Origin: Desulfotruncus arcticus DSM 17038
GTDB taxonomy: Bacteria; Bacillota; Desulfotomaculia; Desulfotomaculales; Desulfallaceae
Reading direction: 5' to 3'
Length of the DNA: 64,000 nt
Assembly: GCF_900113335.1 (NCBI RefSeq)
Contig: NZ_FOOX01000003.1
Location: 186,001 to 250,000 of the forward strand
In this document: positions 26,009 through 35,742 of the stretch, in pieces
Layout of the letters: each line of letters starts with the position of its first letter
Position numbering within the stretch: position 1 is the stretch's first letter
Made by a program: the position numbers and the translations under genes
Notes under the pieces: model-generated
Database searches by the model: none
Told to the model about the DNA's origin: nothing
What the model saw: only the letters and a program-made list of their open reading frames with translations

Positions 26009-26169
26009 CATATGCCCCCTTCTTTGTAATTTATCAGTCAAACTGGTTTCCAAGAATTGTACATGGATTTGCTGGTAATGTAAATACAATCACATGAAAT
26101 TTAACAAAGAACTTAAGCTAATTTGAGTTATTATAGGGTAGAAATTATGCCTACGAGAGGATGTTATTA

Positions 26170-27351
26170 GTGAGTGGGATGGTCGGAATTGCCAGGTGCA
26201 ACAGTTATAAAGAGGGACGCGTGGAGGATGAGGTTCGGCGCTGTATAGATTTGTTGGGTGGGATCACCAGGTTTGTAAAACCAGGTATGCGAGTTTTATT
26301 GAAAGTCAATATGCTTAGCGCTACCCCGCCGGAAAAAGCTGTTACTACGCACCCGTCTGTGGTTCGGGCGCTGGCCTTGCTCGTCAAAGAGGCGGGAGGC
26401 AGGCCTGTGGTGGCGGACAGTCCCGGGCCGGTACCTTATACTGTTTCAGGCTTAAGCAGAGCTTATGAAGCAGCCGGTCTGGCTGAACTTGAAAGAAAGG
26501 GTATTGTCGCGTTGAACCGGGATCCTGCCGTGGTGGGGCTACCCCATCCTGAAGGAAAACTGATAAAGCGGCTGGAAGTCATCAAACCAGTTATAGAGAG
26601 CGACGTTATCATTGCCGTCCCTAAATTAAAGACACATATGTTTACCACTTTAACCGGGGCAACCAAGATTATGTTCGGGGTCATACCTGGATTAGCCAAA
26701 GCAGGTTACCACGCCAAGCTGCAGACCGGTGACCAGTTTGCAGAAATGCTGCTTGATATTATTGGGGCCCTGAAGCCGGTGCTTTATCTAATGGATGGTA
26801 TATTAGCATTGGAGGGTGACGGCCCCGGCCTGCACGGGAAACCCAGGCCGCTGGGAATAGTCATGGCATCAGCAGATCCGGTTGCTATGGATGTTGTTGC
26901 CTGTAGAATTACCGGTATGGATCCTATGACAGTGCCGATGTTGCGTGCCGCGGCAGCGAGGTCCTGGTGGACCGGGCGGGCTGAAGATATTGCTGTTGCA
27001 GGGGTACCGGTTGAGGATGTTGCTGTCGATGACTTTAAAAAACCTGAGGGTGTCTCCAGAGATGCCAGAGGTTTGGACAGGCTGGCCTGGTACCAATCGA
27101 TGTGGGCGCCTGTGGTTAAGCAGGCATTGTCACCCCGTCCGGTTCCGGGTGAGCGTTGCACGGGGTGTGCAACCTGCCGTCGTGCTTGTCCCCAGGGTGC
27201 GGTGACAATTGTTGGTGGTCGTGCTGTTATTAACGACCGGGCTTGTATCAGATGTTACTGCTGCCACGAAATGTGCCCGGAAGCAGCGGTAAGCCTGGAA
27301 TACGGGTTGTTGGGCAAAGTTATACGGCGGCTTGGTTGGCTGGGGCGCTAA
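26170..27351 (+). CDS. DUF362 protein with C-terminal ferredoxin
   Basis: About 393 residues from GTG 26170 (MSGMVGIARCNSY), spaced from GAGAGG; the ATG at 26161 abuts that site. Residues ~40-290 are DUF362 (VLLKVNMLSATPPEKAVTTH, PKLKTHMFTTLTGATKIMFG, MDVVACRITGMDP), followed by two [4Fe-4S] motifs (CTGCATCRRACPQGA, CIRCYCCHEMCPEAA). The family is common in anaerobes and thought redox-related; reaction unknown. Confidence 0.85.
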   Translation: MSGMVGIARCNSYKEGRVEDEVRRCIDLLGGITRFVKPGMRVLLKVNMLSATPPEKAVTTHPSVVRALALLVKEAGGRPVVADSPGPVPYTVSGLSRAYEAAGLAELERKGIVALNRDPAVVGLPHPEGKLIKRLEVIKPVIESDVIIAVPKLKTHMFTTLTGATKIMFGVIPGLAKAGYHAKLQTGDQFAEMLLDIIGALKPVLYLMDGILALEGDGPGLHGKPRPLGIVMASADPVAMDVVACRITGMDPMTVPMLRAAAARSWWTGRAEDIAVAGVPVEDVAVDDFKKPEGVSRDARGLDRLAWYQSMWAPVVKQALSPRPVPGERCTGCATCRRACPQGAVTIVGGRAVINDRACIRCYCCHEMCPEAAVSLEYGLLGKVIRRLGWLGR

Positions 27352-27443
27352 CATTAGATAATATATAAATAATTTTCTAAGTTTAAATAGAATACAAAAA
27401 AACTATTGGGCTATAGTATTAAAAAATACGAGAGGGGATTCAT

Positions 27444-27599
27444 ATGAACAAAAAGAAAAGCAGTTCTAATCAGGATATCAAGAAGGACAGCCCGGGGATT
27501 GTTGATAGTATGGAAAACCCTTCGGGAACAATAAACGCTTCCCGAATTTTTCGGAACTTTCCGCCCGAGCTGCTGGCTGAAAATGATGAAAAGCAATAG
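27444..27599 (+). CDS. Small hypothetical protein (51 residues)
   Basis: A short frame from ATG 27444 with AGAGGGG 6 nt upstream, hydrophilic N-terminus (NKKKSSSNQDIKKD) and a conserved-looking end ASRIFRNFPPELLAEND. Possibly a small cytosolic protein or sporulation-associated peptide; no family recognised. Confidence 0.5.
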   Translation: MNKKKSSSNQDIKKDSPGIVDSMENPSGTINASRIFRNFPPELLAENDEKQ

Positions 27600-27620
27600 C
27601 ACAATACTCATTTATCAGTT

Positions 27621-27650
27621 CCCGGGGTTTTCCTACCCGGGTTTGTTTGA
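27621..27650 (+). terminator. Probable terminator after the small gene
   Basis: CCCGG ... CCGGG stem with GTTTGTTTG following. Confidence 0.45.
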
Positions 27651-27818
27651 CTTTGGGAGGTTTTTACCACAAATATGGCAAGATCCTCATGTTGCTGCGG
27701 TAAGTACCGGCGGGAGGATAAAAACAAGCGTTTTCTTGTTTTTTATAATATACTGGTTTTAAACATGATCCAAAAACATTAAAATATTAGGTAGTTTGGT
27801 TTCGAGAGGTGACATTAG

Positions 27819-29966
27819 TTGGATTCTTTACCTGCAGGTATTTTGGAAATAATAGTCCGGGAATCTGGATTACCCCGTAAAAAAGTGGAAGGCACTGTCA
27901 AATTGCTTGATGCAGGCAACACAGTCCCTTTTATCGCCCGTTACCGCAAAGAAGTTACCGGAGAACTGGACGAAGTGCAGATCAGGCGTGTGGAAGAACT
28001 GGTCAGCTATTACAGGAATTTGGAGCAGCGCAAGACCGAAGTGCTTAGGCTTATTGAAGAGCAGGGCAAGCTCACTGATGAAATCAGAAAGAGGGTAATG
28101 ACTGCCGCTAAGCAGGCGGAAGTTGAAGATATTTACCGCCCGTTCAGGCAAAAGCGCAGGACCAGGGCCGGACTGGCCAGGGAAAAGGGTCTGGAGCCGC
28201 TGGCGGAATACATTCTATCTTTTCCTGCATCAGGCAACCCCGAGCATGAAGCAACCCTATATCTGTCAGAGGGCGTTCCTTCTGTTGAGGAAGCCCTTCA
28301 GGGGGCTCTGGACATTGTGGCGGAGCAAGTGGCCGATGATCCCGATGTGCGTGGTTGGCTGCGCAATTATACCAGGAAAAAAGGGTACTTGGTCAGTCGG
28401 GCCAAGGACTCCGGCTCCGATTCCGTTTACAAGATGTATTATGATTACCGGGAACCTGTTTTAAATGTCGCGCCGCACAGAGTGCTTGCCATTAACCGCG
28501 GGGAGAGAGAGGACATACTCAAGGTTTCAATTGAGTTGGACCAGGAAGAAGTCCTGACCTGGCTGCAGCGACGCTTTATTAAGCAAAATTCCATTACAAC
28601 CGTATTGGCGGAAAGGGCTGTGGTGGATGCCTATAAAAGGCTGGTGGCTCCGGCTGTGGAACGGGACGTCCGCAATGAGTTAACTGAAAGGGCTGAAGAA
28701 CAGGCTCTGGTAGTGTTTGCCCGCAACCTGCGCAGCCTTTTGCTGCAGCCGCCTGTTCCGGGCAAAGTGGTGTTGGGGGTGGACCCGGCCTACCGTACAG
28801 GCTGTAAATGGGCTGTAGTGGATGAAACCGGCAAACTATTGGAAACCGGAGTGGTTTACCCCACACCACCCCAAAAAAAGGTTGTAGAGGCCAAGGCTGA
28901 GTTTACCCGCCTGGTAGATAAATACGCAGTGCAGGCTATTGCAATAGGAAATGGTACTGCCTCCCGCGAAACCGAGCAATTTGTAGCCGATTTTATCAAG
29001 GAGCGGCAAGGAGAAGCACTGGCTTATGTAATTGTAAGTGAAGCCGGAGCCAGCGTCTACTCGGCATCGAAGCTTGCCGCGGGTGAGTTTCCGCAGCTTG
29101 ATGTTACGGCCCGCAGCGCGGTTTCCATCGCGAGACGCCTGGAGGACCCGCTGGCCGAACTGGTAAAAATCGAGCCCAGGGCCATAGGCGTTGGTCAGTA
29201 CCAGCATGATGTGGCTCCGAAAAAGCTGGATGAGAACCTGGCCAAAGTTGTTGAATCAGCGGTCAATTACGTGGGGGTGGATTTAAATACTGCTTCCACT
29301 GCCCTGCTTAAATATGTGGCTGGAATTAACGCTGTTGTTGCGGAAAATATAGTAAAATATCGGGAATTGGAAGGAAAGTTTATCAATCGACGGCAGTTGG
29401 CCAAAGTACCGAGGCTGGGACCCAAAACAATGGAACAGTGTGCGGGCTTTTTAAGGATTAGAGGCGGTAAAAACCCGCTGGATGCCACGCCTATTCATCC
29501 GGAGTCCTATAAGCTGGCCGGCAAATTGCTTGAATTAATTGAAGCAGGTCCGGAAATGATTGGAAGCACATCCCTGAGGGCTAAGCTGGCGCGATTAAAC
29601 GTAGAAGAAATTGCCGCAGAGCTGGATGCCGGTGTTCCCACCCTAAAGGATGTGAAGGACGCTTTATCCCGTCCCGGACGTGATCCTCGTGAAGAATTGC
29701 CGCCACCGTTGTTTAGAACAGATATCCTAAACATTGATGACCTCAAACAAGGGATGGTTTTAAAAGGGGCAGTGCGCAATGTTGTAGATTTCGGGGCCTT
29801 TGTTGATATAGGGGTTAAAAATGACGGTTTGGTTCATATATCTGAAATGAGCCGGGAATATGTGCGCCATCCCTTGGATGTAGTGTCCGTTGGTGACACC
29901 GTTACAGTAAAGGTGCTGTCAGTGGAGGCCGGCAGCGGCAGAATTTCACTTTCTATGAAGGTATAA
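27819..29966 (+). CDS. tex: Tex-like S1 RNA-binding protein
   Basis: 715 residues from TTG 27819, 7 nt after AGAGGTG. N-terminal Tex helices (NTVPFIARYRKEVTGELDE), YqgF-like nuclease fold (VVLGVDPAYRTGCKWAVVD), helix-hairpin-helix units (NRRQLAKVPRLGPKTMEQC) and a C-terminal S1 domain (GMVLKGAVRNVVDFGAFVDI). The full length matches Tex. It binds RNA/transcription complexes in the cytosol. Confidence 0.95.
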   Translation: MDSLPAGILEIIVRESGLPRKKVEGTVKLLDAGNTVPFIARYRKEVTGELDEVQIRRVEELVSYYRNLEQRKTEVLRLIEEQGKLTDEIRKRVMTAAKQAEVEDIYRPFRQKRRTRAGLAREKGLEPLAEYILSFPASGNPEHEATLYLSEGVPSVEEALQGALDIVAEQVADDPDVRGWLRNYTRKKGYLVSRAKDSGSDSVYKMYYDYREPVLNVAPHRVLAINRGEREDILKVSIELDQEEVLTWLQRRFIKQNSITTVLAERAVVDAYKRLVAPAVERDVRNELTERAEEQALVVFARNLRSLLLQPPVPGKVVLGVDPAYRTGCKWAVVDETGKLLETGVVYPTPPQKKVVEAKAEFTRLVDKYAVQAIAIGNGTASRETEQFVADFIKERQGEALAYVIVSEAGASVYSASKLAAGEFPQLDVTARSAVSIARRLEDPLAELVKIEPRAIGVGQYQHDVAPKKLDENLAKVVESAVNYVGVDLNTASTALLKYVAGINAVVAENIVKYRELEGKFINRRQLAKVPRLGPKTMEQCAGFLRIRGGKNPLDATPIHPESYKLAGKLLELIEAGPEMIGSTSLRAKLARLNVEEIAAELDAGVPTLKDVKDALSRPGRDPREELPPPLFRTDILNIDDLKQGMVLKGAVRNVVDFGAFVDIGVKNDGLVHISEMSREYVRHPLDVVSVGDTVTVKVLSVEAGSGRISLSMKV

Positions 29967-30033
29967 AGGAAAGGGGACACACCTCTTCTTGGTGGTCGTG
30001 GTTTTAGGTACGAGGTATGTCCCCAATAATATG
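29967..30033 (+). repeat. Dispersed repeat family 2, copy a
   Basis: Begins AGGAAAGGGGACACACCTC and ends GAGGTATGTCCCCAAT; ends are partly complementary (GGGGACA/TGTCCCC). Matches the reverse complement of 42592-42647. No gene inside. Confidence 0.6.
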
Positions 30034-30075
30034 AAGGTATACTCAGTAGATATAATCAGAGGTAAGATTAAAATA

Positions 30076-30110
30076 AGCCCGCTTAGATGCAGCGGGCTAA
30101 AAACTTTTAA
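30076..30110. terminator. Terminator
   Basis: AGCCCGCT-loop-AGCGGGCT with A-rich sequence on both sides and AAAACTTTT following; between tex (+) and the enoyl-CoA hydratase gene (-). Confidence 0.7.
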
Positions 30111-30118
30111 GGCCTGCT

Positions 30119-30898
30119 TTATTTAAAGTTAGGCTTTCTTTTTTGCAGAAACGCCTGAACACCCTCTTGAAAATCGCTGTCCGACAAAGCCATTAATTGT
30201 AGAGAAGCCTCAATCTCCAATTGAGAAGCAAGCGTATTCCGGGAGCTCAGTTTCAACATTTGTTTTATGTAACTAATGGCATTTTGGGGTCCTGTGGCAA
30301 GCCTTAAGGCCAGTTTTTCCACGTAACCGGCAAACTCTGCACCCGGCACCACCCGGTTAAATATGCCAAGCCTTAATGCTTCCTGAGCATCCAATAATTG
30401 CCCTGTCAGCATTAATTCTGCCGCCTTATGGTAGCCCACCTTTCTGGGTAAGAACCACGAAGCACCACTGTCCGGCACCGCCGCGATATTTACAAAATTG
30501 GGCGCGAATTTAGCCTGGTCTGACGCTATAACTATGTCACAGGCCAGTGCTATGGCTGTTCCGGCGCCTGCAACTGTACCATTAACTGCAGCAATAACCG
30601 GTTTGGTGAAACTGTCCAATAGGGTGGCCACACGGCTGGCGTGATCTAATATTTCCCTCTTTTTCAGATTATCGTCCGAAGACATAAGCCAGGCTAAATC
30701 TCCTCCTGCGCAAAAAGCTTTACCGCTGCCTGTTATGATCAGAACTCTAACAGTCTCATCCTGTCCGGCAAGCTGTAGTGCCCGACCAAACTCTCCTGCC
30801 AGTTCTTTGCTGATGGCGTTGAAATTCTCCGGCCTGTTTAGCGTAATAGTAGCTATCTTGTTTTCATTAACTTCATAAAGTATTGTTTTAAAGCTCAA
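30119..30898 (-). CDS. Enoyl-CoA hydratase/isomerase family protein
   Basis: 259 residues of the crotonase fold: ATITLNRPENFNAISKELAG, SGKAFCAGGDLAWLMS (oxyanion hole), AAVNGTVAGAGTAIALACD and ASDQAKFAPNFVNIAAVPDSG. Glu expected at the second catalytic position of hydratases reads Asp-Ser (PDSG), so an isomerase or other crotonase activity is possible. TTG start with GAAGGTG. No beta-oxidation partners adjacent. Confidence 0.88.
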   Translation of the reverse strand: MSFKTILYEVNENKIATITLNRPENFNAISKELAGEFGRALQLAGQDETVRVLIITGSGKAFCAGGDLAWLMSSDDNLKKREILDHASRVATLLDSFTKPVIAAVNGTVAGAGTAIALACDIVIASDQAKFAPNFVNIAAVPDSGASWFLPRKVGYHKAAELMLTGQLLDAQEALRLGIFNRVVPGAEFAGYVEKLALRLATGPQNAISYIKQMLKLSSRNTLASQLEIEASLQLMALSDSDFQEGVQAFLQKRKPNFK

Positions 30899-31063
30899 TA
30901 ATTACACCTTCCCTTAACTAATGAATAGATATTCATTTTTAGTTTTATTTGACAAGCCTTCCGGCATTTCCTGCATAGTAAATAAAAAATGCTGTATAAG
31001 GTTTATCCATATGAGAAAGCTATTAATAACATGTCAGAATATAACCACATGGGGGTGCCGGTT

Positions 31064-31285
31064 GTGAAATCTGTGCTTTTTGAAGTTAAAGGTATGAATA
31101 CCCCGGAGGACCGGATAAATGTGATGAACGCTATCCACAAATACTCAGGGGTTCTATTTATAGATGTAAATATGCATGAGGAAAAGGTTAAAGTTGATTA
31201 CGACCCCAATAATATAACCATTGGGGATATGTGCAGATATATTGAAAGCGAAAATTATATTGTAGATGTATTAAGTGACTCTTAA
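31064..31285 (+). CDS. HMA-fold protein without the metal-binding cysteines
   Basis: About 73 residues from GTG 31064, 6 nt after GGGGGTG. The beta-alpha-beta-beta-alpha-beta pattern of heavy-metal-associated domains is seen (VLFEVKGMNTPEDRINVMNAI, GVLFIDVNMHEEKVKVDYD, MCRYIESENYIVDV), but the GMxCxxC motif reads GMNTPED. Copper binding is therefore unlikely; a scaffold or partner-binding role is possible. Confidence 0.7.
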   Translation: MKSVLFEVKGMNTPEDRINVMNAIHKYSGVLFIDVNMHEEKVKVDYDPNNITIGDMCRYIESENYIVDVLSDS

Positions 31286-31368
31286 TTATCAAGCTAAACT
31301 GTCAAACTATAAAACTAAGCACCAGATTAACTGTCGGGTATTTAATTATTTTAATGATACTAAGGAAA

Positions 31369-31396
31369 AGGGACATCCTCTTTGAGGAATGCCCCT
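31369..31396. terminator. Hairpin between convergent genes
   Basis: AGGGACATCCTC-TTT-GAGGAATGCCCCT; closely resembles the hairpin at 38886-38910. Confidence 0.5.
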
Positions 31397-31421
31397 AATT
31401 GAAAGGTGAAAATAAAAAATT

Positions 31422-32624
31422 TTACCCCTCTGCGAGGTTTCTTCGGGTAATTTCTTTTTTTCCCGGTAAAAAAAGGGCCAGAATTAAGCCTATTACGGGA
31501 AAAACCATCATCACCTGGAAAACCGCGGGCAATCCCCATAGGTCAGCGATGTAACCCAGCAACGTGGCACCTACTCCGCCCATACCGATGGCAAACCCCA
31601 TGATTAATCCAGATGCAAGGCCTACGTTATTAGGCAAGAGCTCCTGGCTGAAAACAACGGTGACGGCAAATGTGGATATGATAATAAAGCCCAGCATTGC
31701 TACCACGGCAGGTGTCCAGTCACTGCCAAGCCTAACGAAAAGGTATAATAAAGGAATCATTAAAGCCATGGAAGTAACTACAACATTTTTAAGACCCCAC
31801 CTGTCGGCCAGCGGGCCTCCTGTCAGTGTGCCGAAAGCTCCGGCAAATAAGAATACTGAGGTTAGTGTGGCTGCATATGTTTCGCTTCTGTGCAAGTAAT
31901 GAACATAATACTGGGGCAAGTAAGTAACAAGTCCAAAATGAACCCAGGACCGCATAATTACAACCAGCACCAAAAGTATTACAGGTAAAAGCAATTTAAA
32001 GGTTAACGGGTCCGCCGGTTCAGGTAAGTTATCCTGATGATAATCTGTAGCTGTTACCCTGGTTTTTTGGGGTCCAGTTCCAGTTATTGTGGAAAGGTAA
32101 AACAAGAGTATTAAAGCCATTAGACCGTTTAATGCCAAGAAGCCGCTTGAGCCCCTTAACCCGGCTAATCCAAAGAAATACGTAGCCAGCACCGGTCCGG
32201 CTGCAAACCCGGCGTTACCTCCTACGGAAAATAGGGACATGCCGGTAGCCTTGCGCGGCCCGCTGGCAAAACGAGAATACTTTGAACTTTCGGGATGGAA
32301 GGCTGCAATTCCCAGGCCGCTGACGAGAGCTGCTAAAAGCAGCATGTGATAATTGGGGCTAAAACCTGTCAGAGACATGCCCAGGCCTGCCAGGAGGCAG
32401 CCGGTTGGGATTAACCAGTAAGCAGTAAAACGATCGCTCAAAACACCAAAAACGGGTTGAATTACGGATGAACTCAGATTAAACGCCAGCATCACAATGC
32501 CTACCTGCAGTTGGGTGAGTGAAAAGGCTGGCTGCAAAAAAGCCAGCATCATTGGTAATGCACCCTGGTTGAGATCAGTTACGACGTGACCTGTACTAAG
32601 CAGAGCCAGAACTTTTTTATTCAT
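31422..32624 (-). CDS. MFS transporter, fosmidomycin-resistance type
   Basis: 400 residues with about 12 membrane helices. The N-terminus (STGHVVTDLNQGALPMMLAF) and GLGIAAFHPESSKYSRFASG are typical of the Fsr subfamily of MFS exporters. The substrate in this organism is unknown and need not be fosmidomycin. ATG start about 30 nt downstream of AT-rich leader; divergent from the anion symporter gene. Confidence 0.85.
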   Translation of the reverse strand: MNKKVLALLSTGHVVTDLNQGALPMMLAFLQPAFSLTQLQVGIVMLAFNLSSSVIQPVFGVLSDRFTAYWLIPTGCLLAGLGMSLTGFSPNYHMLLLAALVSGLGIAAFHPESSKYSRFASGPRKATGMSLFSVGGNAGFAAGPVLATYFFGLAGLRGSSGFLALNGLMALILLFYLSTITGTGPQKTRVTATDYHQDNLPEPADPLTFKLLLPVILLVLVVIMRSWVHFGLVTYLPQYYVHYLHRSETYAATLTSVFLFAGAFGTLTGGPLADRWGLKNVVVTSMALMIPLLYLFVRLGSDWTPAVVAMLGFIIISTFAVTVVFSQELLPNNVGLASGLIMGFAIGMGGVGATLLGYIADLWGLPAVFQVMMVFPVIGLILALFLPGKKEITRRNLAEG

Positions 32625-33041
32625 TTTTAAATTACTCCCTATAAATTTTTTGGCTTAAAAGCAAAGCCTCCAAGGTTTATTTCAGTAAGTTTGGTTAATT
32701 TCCTTCCTGAATATCATTGCTTTAATTGCGTTGGGTATGTATGGAAAAAACATTTGTGTAATTTTTCACTGGTGGTGACAAAAAATAGTTGCAATGGAGC
32801 CGGGATTAGAATATAATACAGGAAAGTTACATATTGCACAAGCGAAAAGAGCTTCCCGTACCGGCAATTATGTGGTTCAAAGATATTTAATGGTGAAAGG
32901 GGGGTAATACATAACAGGCAAATATAAAAACGTAGTGCAAAACTTAGAAATGCAAGTGATCTATTTCACTATAAGATTGCAAGTTAATTATTTAACGAAC
33001 TAATAATTTTAAAATTTTTTTTCGGAAGGGTGGGTGTGATA
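32625..33041 (+). promoter_or_regulatory. Divergent control region; promoter and Rex-like site for the SLC13-type gene
   Basis: A strong promoter TTGCAA (32789-32794), 17 bp, TATAAT (32812-32817) faces the symporter gene with a leader of about 220 nt. TTGTGTAATTTTTCACTG (32754-32771) matches the Rex consensus TTGTG-N8-CACAA except the last two bases. ATATTGCACAAGC (32831-32843) recurs exactly at 59801. Nothing coding is seen. Confidence 0.6.
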
Positions 33042-34550
33042 ATGAATAACACCACACAAGCAACCGTTGGTGCACCCGTTGAGGTGGCTAAGATCAATAG
33101 CCTGTCCGAAGAGTGGCGCAGAATAGCATTTGCTTTGCTGGGAATAGGACTTTTTGCTTTATTTTATTTCTTGCCACAGTTGCCCTCGGCAGTGGATCCA
33201 ATGGGTAAGGTATTCGATCTTTCCCGGCAGGGTCAATTAGCCATAGGGCTGTTCCTGCTGGCGGGAATCTGGTGGGTATTCGAGGTAGTGCCCATAGGGG
33301 TAACAAGTATCGCCATCGGCGTTATCCAGGCCGCTTTCTCCATTCGTGGAGCAACACAGGCGTTTGCACCGTTTATGGATACTTCTGTTTTGTTTATTCT
33401 TGGTTCGCTTTTGTTGGGTTTGGCGTTTACCAAAGCCGGTGTAACAACTCGACTGGCCTTTAAAATGCTTTCAGTGGCTGGTGAAGATTCAAGAAAAATA
33501 CTGCTGGGTGTGTTTCTGGTAACAGCTGCGCTAACGCACTTAATGGCCCACACAGCTGTAGCGGCCACCATGTTCCCGCTGATGCTTGTGGTTATGAGTC
33601 TGTATGGCAAGGAAGATGAGCCAAGCAACTTTGGTAAAGCAATGTTTATAGGTATGGCTTATGCTGCCGGCGCCGGCAGTATGGTTACTCTGCTGGGCGC
33701 TGCCCGCGGCCCCGTGGCCCTGGGATTTTTTCAGCAGTTTACCGGAAATTCAGTTGGTTTCATGCAGTACTCTCTGACCATGGCGCCTTTTGGGTATGCC
33801 ATGGTGATAGTAACCTGGTTCCTGCTATGCTTTGTGTTCTATAAGCCTGAGCAGAAACAAATTGCCGGGCTGCGCAAAAGAGTGAATGAAATGTATGTAC
33901 AGCTGGGTCCGGTATCAGGGAAAGAGATTTTTGTCATAGCATTGGCACTTGCTGTAATAGCCGTCCTGGCGGTACAGCAATTTGTACCGGCTATCAAAGA
34001 TATGAGCAGGTGCATTCCCATGCTGGTAGCGGTACTGATTATGTTCCTGACCAAGTTGTTCACCGTGGAAGACCTGGAAAAGAACGTACCCTGGAATATA
34101 GTACTGCTGTTCGGTGGCGCAATGAGTATCGGTACCGCTCTGTGGGAAACCGGCGCGGCTGAGTGGATGGCGGTTCACTGGCTGGCTATGTTCCAAAATG
34201 CGCACTGGCTGGTATTTGTAACTGCAATCGCTTTCCTGGTGGTTATGCTGACCAACTTTATTATGAACGTGGCGGCTATCGCTATAACGATGCCGGTAGC
34301 GCTGGTTATTGCCGGATACCTGCACGTTAACCCATACCTGATTCTTTTTTCTTCGCTGGCCATGGCAGCATTGCCTTATATGCTGCTGGTGGGAGCTGCT
34401 CCCAACGCCATTGCGTACCAGTCTAAGCAGTTTACGCCCGGTCAGTTCTTTATGGTAGGTATCCCCTTCACTATTTTGGCCCTGGTGACAGTGGCTATAT
34501 TCGCACTGGTGGTTTGGCCTTTAATGGGAATACCGGCTTTGGTACCATAA
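33042..34550 (+). CDS. SLC13/DASS-family sodium-anion symporter (first copy)
   Basis: 502 residues from ATG 33042; a GTG at 33030 is in frame but lies in the ribosome site region. About 12 hydrophobic helices; landmarks LAIGLFLLAGIWWVFEVVPIGVTS, DTSVLFILGSLLLGLAF, THLMAHTAVAATMFPLML and NVAAIAITMPVALVIAGY place it in the divalent anion:Na+ symporter family (sulfate, di/tricarboxylates). Given the sulfate-respiring context, sulfate or dicarboxylate uptake is likely. Differs strongly from the second SLC13-type protein at 58206. Confidence 0.88.
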   Translation: MNNTTQATVGAPVEVAKINSLSEEWRRIAFALLGIGLFALFYFLPQLPSAVDPMGKVFDLSRQGQLAIGLFLLAGIWWVFEVVPIGVTSIAIGVIQAAFSIRGATQAFAPFMDTSVLFILGSLLLGLAFTKAGVTTRLAFKMLSVAGEDSRKILLGVFLVTAALTHLMAHTAVAATMFPLMLVVMSLYGKEDEPSNFGKAMFIGMAYAAGAGSMVTLLGAARGPVALGFFQQFTGNSVGFMQYSLTMAPFGYAMVIVTWFLLCFVFYKPEQKQIAGLRKRVNEMYVQLGPVSGKEIFVIALALAVIAVLAVQQFVPAIKDMSRCIPMLVAVLIMFLTKLFTVEDLEKNVPWNIVLLFGGAMSIGTALWETGAAEWMAVHWLAMFQNAHWLVFVTAIAFLVVMLTNFIMNVAAIAITMPVALVIAGYLHVNPYLILFSSLAMAALPYMLLVGAAPNAIAYQSKQFTPGQFFMVGIPFTILALVTVAIFALVVWPLMGIPALVP

Positions 34551-34581
34551 TTTGTGTAAAATAACAATAATAATAGAAATT

Positions 34582-34622
34582 AGGGTCCTGCTACAAAATG
34601 TAAGTTTTGTGGTAGGGCCCTT
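34582..34622 (+). terminator. Terminator of the SLC13-type gene
   Basis: A 17-bp imperfect stem AGGGTCCTGCTACAAAA / TTTTGTGGTAGGGCCCT followed by TTATC. Confidence 0.75.
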
Positions 34623-34727
34623 ATCTATTTTAATATGCACTCATTGATTGCATATTATTGGTACTGATCGCTACAATGGTGGTTTCTACGGGCCGGGCCG
34701 GTTACCCCGCCCGTGCAGGGGGAAGCG

Positions 34728-34769
34728 AATTAGCAAAGGCCTGGTGAATTGTCCAGGCCTTTGCTAATT
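34728..34769. terminator. Bidirectional terminator
   Basis: Perfect 17-bp arms AATTAGCAAAGGCCTGG and CCAGGCCTTTGCTAATT around TGAATTGT, next to the FMN-binding protein gene on the minus strand. Confidence 0.7.
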
Positions 34770-34779
34770 GAGTAATTAT

Positions 34780-35184
34780 TTACAGTTCCTTGCCGATATC
34801 CGGTCCCGGTTGACAATTAAATACATTGGTCACTTTAAGAAGAATTGCAGACTTAGGCTGCAATTGAGGCATAGTTTTTTGAACCCAGGAGACTGCATCA
34901 TCAAAGACTTTTCCCGACGTGATAATATTCGCTTCGCCTTTAATTTGAAAAGCTTGTTTTCTATCATAATCCCATACACTTATGGCAATCCAAGGGTTTT
35001 CGTTTAGATTTTTTGTAGTTTTATTCATAAAATTATCAACCAGTAAGATAGTATCTTCTTCATCATATAATTTGACATAATGGATTGGTACCACATTTGG
35101 CAACCCATTCTTAGAAGCTGTTGCCACAGCATAAATAGCTGTTTTGTTAAATACCTCTTTAACATTATCAATAAGCTTTGACAT
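34780..35184 (-). CDS. Pyridoxamine-phosphate-oxidase-fold flavin-binding protein
   Basis: 134 residues with the split-barrel pattern: AIYAVATASKNGLPNVVPIHY, ILLVDNFMNKTTKNLNENPW, AISVWDYDRKQAFQIKG. Small members bind FMN or F420 and act in redox or stress roles; substrate not readable. ATG start after GGAGGG. Confidence 0.8.
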   Translation of the reverse strand: MSKLIDNVKEVFNKTAIYAVATASKNGLPNVVPIHYVKLYDEEDTILLVDNFMNKTTKNLNENPWIAISVWDYDRKQAFQIKGEANIITSGKVFDDAVSWVQKTMPQLQPKSAILLKVTNVFNCQPGPDIGKEL

Positions 35185-35329
35185 TTTGAATTATCCCTCC
35201 TGTTTTTTTAACATTTGTTCAAAATAAATATTCGTCTCTTATCTCAAAACTCCTTTTTTAAAATTGAAATATTAAGTTGATCCTCAATCGGTTTATTCTC
35301 AATTGGATTAATGCAATTCAAACCTGGAA

Positions 35330-35506
35330 CTATTTTTGTTGTTTAGTTCTATTAGATTTATGATAGCAGTTGATCATATCCAGTAAGTGTTTAAGTTTTT
35401 CTTCGTCTTTATTACTTGGTTGCGTTATTCCTGAACAAGGTATTTGGGGCCCGTTTTGTTTGACTTTATTGGTTCGTTTGCCGGTTAATTTGAAATTGAT
35501 TTTCAT
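35330..35506 (-). CDS. Small basic hypothetical protein (58 residues)
   Basis: A short frame from ATG 35506 (9 nt after GGGAG): MKINFKLTGKRTNKVKQNGP, then PCSGITQPSNKDEEKLK and a Lys-rich end. Start, ribosome site and continuous basic composition support it; no family recognised. Confidence 0.45.
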   Translation of the reverse strand: MKINFKLTGKRTNKVKQNGPQIPCSGITQPSNKDEEKLKHLLDMINCYHKSNRTKQQK

Positions 35507-35742
35507 CTTTTTTTACTCCCTGGCGTAGGGTTTTCCTATAAAATTTGTTCCAATCTTTTCGGGGCTGGTGTGTTGATCCAGCGCCAGTTTACCGATTCGG
35601 ATAAAGGGTGCGGGGTATCATGTAAACAAGCCGCCGTAAAAAATCGGGCAGCTTGTTACAAAAAACCATAGTCACTTATAGTCACTGCTCCATTTTGGTT
35701 ATCCTTGATTCTGAGTATCTTATTTTCCCAACTGTTCCAGGT

